Origin: Alcaligenaceae bacterium UBA6179 | GTDB lineage: Bacteria > Pseudomonadota > Gammaproteobacteria > Burkholderiales > Burkholderiaceae_B | NCBI GenBank assembly: GCA_002422175.1 | Contig: DITR01000188.1 | Location: forward strand, 1,982-8,103 | Direction of reading: 5' to 3' | Length of the DNA: 6,122 nt | Shown here: positions 1-6,060 of the stretch, piece after piece | Layout: each line of letters begins with the position of its first letter | Numbering within the stretch: the first letter of the stretch is position 1 | The notes under the pieces: generated by a model | What the model saw: the letters and a program-made list of their open reading frames with translations, nothing else | Told to the model about the DNA's origin: nothing | Databases searched by the model: none | Program-made: the position numbers and the translations under genes

Positions 1-6
1 CCTAAT

Positions 7-10
7 GAGA
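7..10 (+). promoter_or_regulatory. Probable ribosome binding site of ntrY
   Basis: GAGA, a partial Shine-Dalgarno match, sits seven bases before the ATG at 18 and supports that start. It overlaps the in-frame TAATGA stop pair at 3-8, which may end an upstream gene, so translational coupling to that gene is possible. Confidence 0.45.
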
Positions 11-17
11 AAAAACC

Positions 18-2375
18 ATGAAGCGTTATTTACGACTCTTGATAATTGCTGGCGTGGCCGTAGGCTTAGGTCTATTTGTTTTGCTTGCTTGGTCTACAGC
101 AAGTGCCTCGCGCTTGGCGCAGTTTCATGAATTGTTAGTTATCTTGAATATCGTTTTGACGGTAGGTCTGTTTGTTTGGGTTGTGGGTTTAACCGTTAAA
201 TTAGTTCAAAACCTGCGTAAAAATTCTTTTGGTTCACGTTTGACTGCGCGCTTTGCGCTGGCTTTTGCCTTAATTGGTGTGTTTCCCGGTGCATTGATTT
301 ACACCGTTTCCATTCAGTTTATGACCCGCTCGATTGAGTCTTGGTTTAACGTTAGAGTTGATACTGCGCTCGATGCAGGTTTGACATTAGGTCGAACAGC
401 CATTGATGCACAGTTGGCTGAACTCGACAATCGTGCCAAATTATTAGCGCCAACTTTGGCGCGCGCATCAGAAATTGAGTTGCCCGCATTATTAAGCCGT
501 ATTCGTGAATCGTCCGGTGCCAACGAGGCCATGGTCATGACCAGTTCAGGGCGCCCCATTGCTTTTGTGACAGCTCAGTTTGGTCAAATGCTGCCGGCCA
601 ACCCCCCCCTTTCAGTGGTCAACCAATTGCGCTTGAGCCGAGGTTACACCGGGCTTGAAACGATTGATCAAGGGGGCATCATAGGGAAACCATCTCAATT
701 GGTACTGCGTGTGATTGTGCCGATTGATGTGAATGACTCGCTCACCACAGGGCCTCTAGGTGGAACAGAGCTTCGGTGGTTGCAATTGATTAAACCCATT
801 CCTGAGACACTTTCTCGAAATGCTCAAGAAGTACAAGACGGTTATCGCGACTATCAAGAGTTGGCTTTGTCACGCCAAGGCTTGCGCCAATTGTTTGGTG
901 TGACCCTCACCTTGGCTTTGTTATTAACCGTGTTTGCAGCGATGGCCGTTGCTCTGTTTTTATCAAAACGCTTGGTGCAACCTTTATTGAACCTTGCTGC
1001 CGCAACAGAAGCAGTCAGTGCAGGTGATTTTCGGGCTTTACCTGAACCCCCCCAAAAAGATGAGGTTGGGGTGTTAACACGATCTTTCAACAATATGACC
1101 CGGCAGCTAGAGGAAGCGCGACGACTGGTTGAGACAAACCGTACGCAACTAGAAAGATCAAAGCTCTACATTGAAGGTATTTTGTCAAACCTATCAGCGG
1201 GTGTCTTAGTGTTCGATGAGCAGTTTCGAGTCACAACTGTCAATCAAGGCGCACAGTCAATTTTAGGTGCTGACTTAAGACAAGTTATTGGTCGCCCATT
1301 AGAAACGGTTGACCGTTTAGTCGCTTTTACAACGCGAATTAAACAAGCTTTTTCTCAGCACGAAGCAGTCGGTTCGGGCCGCTTGCATTGGCAAGAGCAG
1401 TTTGAAGTGTCGTTTGGGGTTGCTGGTGAAAATGCGTTGCATCATGCCCATAACGCTTTAATGTCTGTTTCATTCGGAAACAGCGAATCACCTCAAGTGA
1501 TCACCTTGCTAGCGCGCGGCACACACCTTAAAACAGATGGTCGGGGTGATGGTTATGTCTTGGTTTTTGACGATATCACTGAGCTGATTTCGGTTAACCG
1601 AAGCGTGGCTTGGGCTGAGGTGGCCAGACGTATGGCACATGAAATAAAAAACCCATTAACACCTATTCAGCTTTCGGCTGAACGGCTGGCCATGAAGTTA
1701 GCAGGAAAACTTTCGGTTGACGATGCCAAACTACTTGACCGTGCCACCACAACCATTGTGAATCAAGTTACATCGCTCAAGCATATGGTTGATGATTTTC
1801 GTGAATATGCGCGTAAACCGGCACAATCTTATGTCGAAGTTGACTTAAATCAAATTGTTGACGATGTCTTAGCGCTTTATGGTTGGGAACCTTCTAGTTC
1901 TGCAAAGCCTAAGCCTATCGATACACATGAGATCAAGTTTGAGGTCTCGTTGACTCATGATTTGCCCAAAGTGCTGGGCGATCCGACCCAGTTACGCCAG
2001 GTGATTCATAACCTTTTGGGTAACGCTCGCGAGGCAATGATTGACCAAACGAGTTCGAAGTGTATTAAATTAACGACCGAAGTGATTCGAACAAAAGTGG
2101 GCGCATCTGCTGAACAGCGCGCAATTCGATTAACTGTCGCCGACAGTGGGCCTGGGTTTTCATCGCAAATACTGCAACGCGCGTTCGAGCCATACACCAC
2201 GACTAAGGCGCAGGGCACTGGGCTAGGTTTAGCGATTGTGAGAAAAATTATTGAAGAACATGCGGGCCATATTGATATCTCGAATCAAACTAACGGTGGC
2301 GCACGCGTAACGGTTTTATTAACGCAATTTGTGGGTCAAGTAGACGCCAGATCGCATACAAACGATAATGCTTAA
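18..2375 (+). CDS. ntrY: NtrY-family membrane sensor histidine kinase
   Basis: This is a 785-residue inner-membrane histidine kinase that should autophosphorylate and pass phosphate to the response regulator encoded next. Three hydrophobic segments lie near the N-terminus (about 7-25, 39-60 and 79-101). A probable periplasmic sensor region (about 104-290) and a fourth membrane segment (about 292-315) follow. Then come a HAMP linker (about 316-369), a PAS-type region (from about 381), a HisKA domain with phospho-accepting His541 in an HEIKNP motif, and an HATPase_c domain. The ATPase has an N-box with Asn669, the G1 box DSGPGF at 709-714, the F-box FEPY at 723-726 and the G2 box GTGLGL at 733-738. 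All catalytic motifs look intact. The stretch SIESWFNVRVDTAL just after the third membrane segment is typical of NtrY rather than NtrB. The ATG at 18 is favoured because a membrane segment follows at once and GAGA lies 7 bases upstream. The physiological signal cannot be read from the sequence; in Brucella the NtrY PAS is reported to be redox-responsive. Confidence 0.93.
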   Translation: MKRYLRLLIIAGVAVGLGLFVLLAWSTASASRLAQFHELLVILNIVLTVGLFVWVVGLTVKLVQNLRKNSFGSRLTARFALAFALIGVFPGALIYTVSIQFMTRSIESWFNVRVDTALDAGLTLGRTAIDAQLAELDNRAKLLAPTLARASEIELPALLSRIRESSGANEAMVMTSSGRPIAFVTAQFGQMLPANPPLSVVNQLRLSRGYTGLETIDQGGIIGKPSQLVLRVIVPIDVNDSLTTGPLGGTELRWLQLIKPIPETLSRNAQEVQDGYRDYQELALSRQGLRQLFGVTLTLALLLTVFAAMAVALFLSKRLVQPLLNLAAATEAVSAGDFRALPEPPQKDEVGVLTRSFNNMTRQLEEARRLVETNRTQLERSKLYIEGILSNLSAGVLVFDEQFRVTTVNQGAQSILGADLRQVIGRPLETVDRLVAFTTRIKQAFSQHEAVGSGRLHWQEQFEVSFGVAGENALHHAHNALMSVSFGNSESPQVITLLARGTHLKTDGRGDGYVLVFDDITELISVNRSVAWAEVARRMAHEIKNPLTPIQLSAERLAMKLAGKLSVDDAKLLDRATTTIVNQVTSLKHMVDDFREYARKPAQSYVEVDLNQIVDDVLALYGWEPSSSAKPKPIDTHEIKFEVSLTHDLPKVLGDPTQLRQVIHNLLGNAREAMIDQTSSKCIKLTTEVIRTKVGASAEQRAIRLTVADSGPGFSSQILQRAFEPYTTTKAQGTGLGLAIVRKIIEEHAGHIDISNQTNGGARVTVLLTQFVGQVDARSHTNDNA
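602..609 (+). repeat. C8 homopolymer tract inside ntrY
   Basis: Eight consecutive C bases span codons 195-198 (Asn-Pro-Pro-Leu) in the part of ntrY encoding the predicted periplasmic sensor region. Runs this long are uncommon at this base composition and tend to slip during replication. Gain or loss of one base would truncate the kinase before its catalytic domains. The frame is intact in this copy. Confidence 0.8.
1047..1053 (+). repeat. C7 homopolymer tract inside ntrY
   Basis: Seven consecutive C bases followed directly by five A bases lie in the HAMP-coding part of ntrY, encoding the end of the EPPQKDE stretch. This is a second slippage-prone site in the same gene. The reading frame is intact here. 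Confidence 0.75.
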
Positions 2376-2383
2376 AAAGTAAC

Positions 2384-2386
2384 AGG
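2384..2386 (+). promoter_or_regulatory. Probable ribosome binding site of the ntrX-like gene
   Basis: AGG within ACAGGTAGA lies 11 bases before the ATG at 2398, in the 22-base gap after ntrY. The spacing is slightly long but acceptable. It supports the start that places the receiver's first beta strand (RILVVDDE) directly at the N-terminus. Confidence 0.45.
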
Positions 2387-2397
2387 TAGAATAAAAA

Positions 2398-3105
2398 ATG
2401 GCCAGAATTTTGGTGGTTGATGATGAAGTCGGTATACGTGAGTTACTTTCTGAAATTCTTTATGATGAGGGGCACACCATTGACTTGGCAGAAAATGCTG
2501 CCCAAGCGCGTGCGTCGCGACTTCGTGTCAGGCCCGACTTAGTGTTGCTTGATATCTGGATGCCTGATACAGACGGCGTCACGCTATTACGCGAATGGGG
2601 TTCACAGGGGTTGCTTGATATGCCTGTCATCATGATGAGTGGTCATGCCACAATTGATACAGCGGTTGAAGCCACGCGTATTGGTGCAATTGATTTTCTT
2701 GAAAAACCGATTACCCTTCAGCGGTTACTTAAAACCGTGGCGGCAGGGTTGGCGCGCACGCGTTTGCCATTAGCGATGGGTGCCACCCAAGCGGCTCCGT
2801 TACTGTCAACTTTAGGTACGCAGGGATCATTTGATAAAGACGAGTCTGATGCAAACGCGAATCAAATCGATGGAATCGATCACCTCTCAGCTGAGTCAGT
2901 ACCGACTAATTTGTTGGGCGATATTGCGCTTGATCAACCGTTGCGTGATGCACGTGATGCGTTTGAGCGCGTTTATTTCGAATTTCACTTGGTACGTGAA
3001 AATCACAGCATGACACGGGTTTCTGAGCGCACCGGGCTTGAGCGTACGCATTTGTATCGCAAACTTAAGCAGCTTGGTATTGAGTCTCGTAAGCGGTCTT
3101 CATGA
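2398..3105 (+). CDS. ntrX: Short NtrX-like response regulator (receiver plus Fis-type HTH, no AAA+ domain)
   Basis: This 235-residue cytoplasmic response regulator is the likely partner of the NtrY kinase encoded 22 bases upstream. Residues 1 to about 121 form a receiver domain with the acidic pair Asp8-Asp9, phospho-acceptor Asp52 in LLDIWMP, switch residue Ser81 in MMSGHA and Lys103 in the EKP motif. LDIWMPDTDG and the IDTAVEATRIGAIDFLEKP-like stretch resemble NtrX receivers. A polar Ser/Asp/Asn-rich linker (about 122-170) leads to a Fis-type DNA-binding helix-turn-helix (about 180-229) ending in THLYRKLKQLGIE. Classical NtrX is about 450-480 residues and carries a central AAA+ ATPase with Walker and GAFTGA motifs. 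None of that is present, and the frame is open throughout, so this is a compact protein rather than a visibly broken one. It should bind DNA but cannot remodel sigma-54 RNA polymerase. The domain order resembles PrrA/RegA, yet sequence and context favour NtrX. The stop overlaps the trkA start. Confidence 0.88.
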   Translation: MARILVVDDEVGIRELLSEILYDEGHTIDLAENAAQARASRLRVRPDLVLLDIWMPDTDGVTLLREWGSQGLLDMPVIMMSGHATIDTAVEATRIGAIDFLEKPITLQRLLKTVAAGLARTRLPLAMGATQAAPLLSTLGTQGSFDKDESDANANQIDGIDHLSAESVPTNLLGDIALDQPLRDARDAFERVYFEFHLVRENHSMTRVSERTGLERTHLYRKLKQLGIESRKRSS

Positions 3106-4481
3106 AAATATTGATTGTTGGCGCGGGTCGAGTGGGTGCCAGCGTTGCTGAAAACTTGGTTTCAGAACATAACGATATAACTGTTATTGATTCAGACGCA
3201 TCTCGTTTAACGGGTTTGCAAGAGCGTTTTGATTTGCGCGGGGTGGTGGGTGATGGTACGCAAGTATCGACGCTGCAAGCCGCAGGCGCTGACGATGTCG
3301 ATATGCTTATTGCCTGTGCCGCGTATGACTCAATCAATTTGGTTGCATGTAAGATTGCCCGTCAAGTTTTTAATGTACCGCGCCGGGTGGCGCGTATTCG
3401 CTCAGCTGAGCTACCAAACATGCCAGAGCTCTTAGGTGAAGATGGTTTTTGCGTTGATGCGGTTATTAGCCCTGAAAACAGTGTTACCGATTACCTGTTT
3501 AAACTGATTAAATTTCCTGAAGCCCTTCAGGTCGTCGATTTGGCTGAGGGGCGGGTCAGTGTGATAACGGTTCGTCTCAGCGCGAAAGGGCTGATGGCAA
3601 ACCATGCGTTAAAAGATTTACGTGCACTGAATCCTAACGTGAATGCTCGTGTCGTAAGTATTTGGCGTGCAGGTTTTCCGGTTGACGTGACGCCTGAAAC
3701 CTTATTGCGACCCCAAGACGAATTACTTTTAATTGCCGATACGGCTGACGCACAAACCGCTATAAATCAAATGCAAGAGAGCCATACATCGGTGCGTCGC
3801 ATCATGATTGCCGGCGGCGGTAACATCGGCTCTCGCTTGGCGCGTTATTTGGCTGAAGATGGTTATAACGTTCGAATTATTGAGCAAAACCCTTCGCGTT
3901 GCGAGCAGTTGGCAACCGCTTTACCCGACAATGTTTTGGTTCTGCAGGGTAATGGTACTGACGAATCGTTATTGCAAAGCGAGGGTATCGAAGATATGGA
4001 CACCTGGCTTGCGCTCACCAGTGAAGATGAAGACAACATCATGTCGTCGTTGCTTGCAAAGCGAATGGGTGCCAGGCGTGTAATTGCACTTATTAATCGC
4101 CAGGCCTACGGAGAGTTGATGCAGGGTAGTCATATTGATATTGCCGTATCGCCTTCGCAGGCCACTATGAGTGAGCTGTTAAGGTATGTCAGGCGTGGCG
4201 ATATTGTGGCTGCGCATCGTTTGCGCGGCGGGTTAGCTGAAGTGCTTGAGATGGTTGCGCATGGCGACAAAAAGTCATCTAAAGTCGTTGGTCGTCGCGT
4301 TGCTGAAATAGGTTTTCCGAAAGGTACCTCAGTGGGTGCAATTGTGCGCAAAGATGAAATTTTAATTTCCTATTCCAAAGAAGTGATCGAGCCAAACGAT
4401 CATGTCATTGTGTTTGTGTCATCAAATACACAAATTGCCAAGGTCGAAAAACTGTTTCAAGTTTCTGCTTCTTTCTTCTGA
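3102..4481 (+). CDS. trkA: TrkA, NAD-binding regulatory subunit of Trk potassium uptake
   Basis: This 459-residue peripheral membrane protein forms the cytosolic gating ring on TrkH and controls K+ uptake in response to nucleotides (NAD/NADH, ATP). It is a tandem duplication of RCK_N plus RCK_C. The first Rossmann fold has GAGRVG at 7-12, acidic Asp30 at the end of the second strand, and GDGT at 50-53. The second has GGGNIG at 238-243, Glu261 and GNGTD at 283-287. RCK_C (TrkA-C) modules occupy about 140-225 and 370-455. The length is close to that of E. coli TrkA (458), and the C-terminal VEKLFQ motif matches the family. Its ATG sits inside the ntrX stop (ATGA, four-base overlap) and no strong Shine-Dalgarno is visible, so translational coupling to the regulator gene is likely. 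Both nucleotide sites look intact. Confidence 0.95.
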   Translation: MKILIVGAGRVGASVAENLVSEHNDITVIDSDASRLTGLQERFDLRGVVGDGTQVSTLQAAGADDVDMLIACAAYDSINLVACKIARQVFNVPRRVARIRSAELPNMPELLGEDGFCVDAVISPENSVTDYLFKLIKFPEALQVVDLAEGRVSVITVRLSAKGLMANHALKDLRALNPNVNARVVSIWRAGFPVDVTPETLLRPQDELLLIADTADAQTAINQMQESHTSVRRIMIAGGGNIGSRLARYLAEDGYNVRIIEQNPSRCEQLATALPDNVLVLQGNGTDESLLQSEGIEDMDTWLALTSEDEDNIMSSLLAKRMGARRVIALINRQAYGELMQGSHIDIAVSPSQATMSELLRYVRRGDIVAAHRLRGGLAEVLEMVAHGDKKSSKVVGRRVAEIGFPKGTSVGAIVRKDEILISYSKEVIEPNDHVIVFVSSNTQIAKVEKLFQVSASFF

Positions 4482-4486
4482 TTTTT
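4462..4486 (+). promoter_or_regulatory. Pyrimidine-rich translation initiation region of trkH, no Shine-Dalgarno
   Basis: The 25 bases before the trkH start, including the last trkA codons, are almost all T and C and contain no purine-rich ribosome binding motif. With the trkA stop only five bases away, initiation by coupling or re-initiation is the likely mode. This might set the TrkH to TrkA ratio; that last step is inference. Confidence 0.4.
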
Positions 4487-5956
4487 ATGCATCGCCTTCT
4501 TGCTGTTTTGCACGTTTTGGGGTTCACCATTTTGCTGTTTGCCAGCACGATGGTCGTGCCTATGATCGGCTCAGTATTGATGGAAGACGGGCAACTCATC
4601 GTTTTTCTTGAGGCTTTTGCACTGACTTTATTAATTGGCAGTGCTTTGTGGCTGGGTACGCTTCGGTATCGTGCAGAGTTGCGACCTCGCGATGGGTTTT
4701 TGTTGGTGTCAATGGTTTGGACAACCTTACCCTTGATCGGAACCATTCCGCTCTTACTGTATTTTCATGATGTCGGTAGAGTGCTCACGTTTACCCACGC
4801 ATACTATGAGGCTATGTCGGGCTTAACTGCCACAGGCGGTACGGTGCTGAGTGATCTTCATACGCTTGCCCCATCAATTAATTTGTGGCGCGTCACCCTG
4901 CATTGGGTGGGGGGTATGGGCATTATTGTTTTGGCTGTTGCAATTTTGCCATTGCTTGGCGTGGGTGGGCATCAAATGTTTCGTGCTGAAACACCGGGCC
5001 CGATGAAAGAAGATAAATTGACGCCTCGCATTGCCAGCACGGCCAAAGCGTTGTATGCCATTTATTTTGGCTTATCGATCTTATGTTTTTTTGCCTTTCG
5101 TTTGGGCGGTATGTCATGGTTTGATGCCTGGTGTCATATGGCTTCAACGATGGCGCTCGGTGGTTTTTCAACACACGACGATAGTTTTGGTCACTTTGAT
5201 TCACCCGTGCTTGAGGCGATCGCCATATTCTTTATGTTGATGTCTGGCATTAACTATGCCACGCACTTTAATGTGCTGCGTCAAGGTTCTGCTAGACCTT
5301 ATTGGCGCTGCCCTGAAGCCGTTCCTTTTGTCGCTATTGTGTTGGGGGTAGGTGTCTTAATTGCGGTTTATCTTTGGTTTATGGGTATTTATGACCACCC
5401 CTTAACAGCCCTGCGTTTTGCAATGTTCAATACGGTTTCTATGGCGACTACAGCAGGTTTTGCTAACACTGATTTTGCTGTGTGGCCGCTCATAGCCCCC
5501 CTGACGATGATCGCTTTAGGTATGTTTAGTACCAGCTCAGGCTCAACAGGCGGTGGTATTAAAATGATTCGTGCCATGATACTCATGAAACAAACAAAAC
5601 AAGAGATGGTGGGTATTTTGCACCCCCACGCGGTTAGACCGGTCATGCTTTCAAACCGTTTAATTAATAATCGTGTGTTGCTTTCAGTGTTGGCATTTAT
5701 GTTGCTTTATGGGCTTTCAATTGCGGTGCTGACTGCTTTAATGTTGCTCAGTGGCCTAGACCCCAAAACAGCTTTCACGGCCGTGTTATCAAGCTTAAAT
5801 AATATTGGCCCAGGGCTAGGCCTCATTGGACCTAATTCAAATTACAGTACCCTTAATGATTTTCAGCTTTGGCTGTGTTCGTTTGCCATGATGATTGGTC
5901 GTCTTGAGCTCTTTACCGTGTTGGTTTTATTTTCACCCGGTTTTTGGCGTAAATGA
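4487..5956 (+). CDS. trkH: TrkH, potassium channel subunit of the Trk uptake system
   Basis: This 489-residue integral membrane protein is the K+-conducting subunit that works with TrkA. The family's four pore-loop repeats are all visible, each with selectivity-filter glycines: TATGGTV (114-120), ALGGFSTHDD (223-232), TTAGFANTDF (321-330) and NNIGPGLG (438-445). A glycine-rich SGSTGGGIKMIR stretch (351-362) after the third pore loop matches the intramembrane gating loop and carries Lys359 and Arg362. The length is close to E. coli TrkH (483), with many hydrophobic helices throughout. The ATG at 4487 comes five bases after the trkA stop. No Shine-Dalgarno is visible in the pyrimidine-rich sequence before it, so translation probably depends on ribosomes finishing trkA. 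TrkG is an alternative name for the same family; gene order with trkA favours TrkH. Confidence 0.95.
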   Translation: MHRLLAVLHVLGFTILLFASTMVVPMIGSVLMEDGQLIVFLEAFALTLLIGSALWLGTLRYRAELRPRDGFLLVSMVWTTLPLIGTIPLLLYFHDVGRVLTFTHAYYEAMSGLTATGGTVLSDLHTLAPSINLWRVTLHWVGGMGIIVLAVAILPLLGVGGHQMFRAETPGPMKEDKLTPRIASTAKALYAIYFGLSILCFFAFRLGGMSWFDAWCHMASTMALGGFSTHDDSFGHFDSPVLEAIAIFFMLMSGINYATHFNVLRQGSARPYWRCPEAVPFVAIVLGVGVLIAVYLWFMGIYDHPLTALRFAMFNTVSMATTAGFANTDFAVWPLIAPLTMIALGMFSTSSGSTGGGIKMIRAMILMKQTKQEMVGILHPHAVRPVMLSNRLINNRVLLSVLAFMLLYGLSIAVLTALMLLSGLDPKTAFTAVLSSLNNIGPGLGLIGPNSNYSTLNDFQLWLCSFAMMIGRLELFTVLVLFSPGFWRK

Positions 5957-5980
5957 CGGGGCGTCAAAAAGACGCGTCAT
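5953..5980 (+). other. Stem-loop over the trkH stop codon
   Basis: ATGAC (5953-5957) and GCGTC (5961-5965) can pair with GACGC (5971-5975) and GTCAT (5976-5980). This gives a ten-pair stem with a three-G bulge and an AAAAA loop. No T-tract follows (CATAGAAAAG), so it is not a standard intrinsic terminator. It may stabilise the 3' end of the operon mRNA or assist factor-dependent termination. Confidence 0.4.
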
Positions 5981-6005
5981 CATAGAAAAGCCTATAAGCA
6001 AAAAA

Positions 6006-6021
6006 TGGCAATTTTGCTGCG
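6006..6021 (+). promoter_or_regulatory. Candidate sigma-54 promoter-like element (GG-N10-GC)
   Basis: TGGCA at 6006-6010 and TGC at 6018-6020 keep the exact GG-N10-GC spacing of the sigma-54 consensus TGGCACG-N4-TTGCW. Mismatches fall at several flanking positions, including the first T of TTGC and the final W. A start site would lie near 6032, about 29 bases before the next gene. Short matches like this also arise by chance, so it is only a candidate. Confidence 0.3.
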
Positions 6022-6025
6022 GCGC

Positions 6026-6031
6026 TATACT
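6026..6031 (+). promoter_or_regulatory. Candidate sigma-70 -10 box (TATACT)
   Basis: TATACT matches five of six bases of the TATAAT consensus and lies 30 bases before the next gene. No good -35 hexamer is found 16-18 bases upstream, so the call is weak. It competes with the sigma-54-like element that immediately precedes it. Confidence 0.3.
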
Positions 6032-6035
6032 GATG

Positions 6036-6049
6036 CCTTAAGTTTAAGG
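6036..6049. repeat. Palindrome CCTTAA-GT-TTAAGG upstream of the last gene
   Basis: Perfect six-base arms are separated by two bases. The loop is too short for a full hairpin, so it could be a small operator or a weak RNA hairpin with fewer pairs. Its right arm contains the AAGG that probably serves as ribosome binding site for the following gene. Confidence 0.45.
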
Positions 6050-6050
6050 T
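6046..6050 (+). promoter_or_regulatory. Probable ribosome binding site of the last gene
   Basis: AAGGT lies ten bases before the ATG at 6061 and thirteen before the ATG at 6064, so spacing favours 6061. The motif is embedded in the right arm of the 6036-6049 palindrome. Confidence 0.4.
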
Positions 6051-6060
6051 TAAAAAAATC

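Noticed and set aside
1..8. In-frame TAATGA (3-8) as the end of an upstream gene
   Set aside because: Tandem stops next to the ntrY binding site fit the end of an upstream reading frame. In related genomes I recall a DUF4390 gene there. With two bases of coding sequence at most, it cannot be supported as a feature.
2866..2880. Two ATCGAT copies nine bases apart in the linker-coding part of ntrX
   Set aside because: A six-base repeat within coding sequence is easily explained by chance and by similar codons (Ile-Asp twice). No further copies form an array.
2398..3105. ntrX as a pseudogene or frameshifted full-length NtrX
   Set aside because: The frame is continuous from receiver to HTH, the stop is coupled to trkA by ATGA, and no AAA+ remnants are visible in the region. 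The short form therefore appears genuine.
4405..4746. 113-codon minus-strand open frame across the trkA/trkH junction
   Set aside because: It lies fully antisense to two well-supported genes, has no recognisable domain or binding site, and its frame is a by-product of their codon use.
5998..6017. Inverted repeat GCAAAA / TTTTGC with an 8-base loop
   Set aside because: The arms are short and AT-rich and no T-run follows on the plus strand, so it is not a convincing terminator. It overlaps the sigma-54-like element and may be coincidental.
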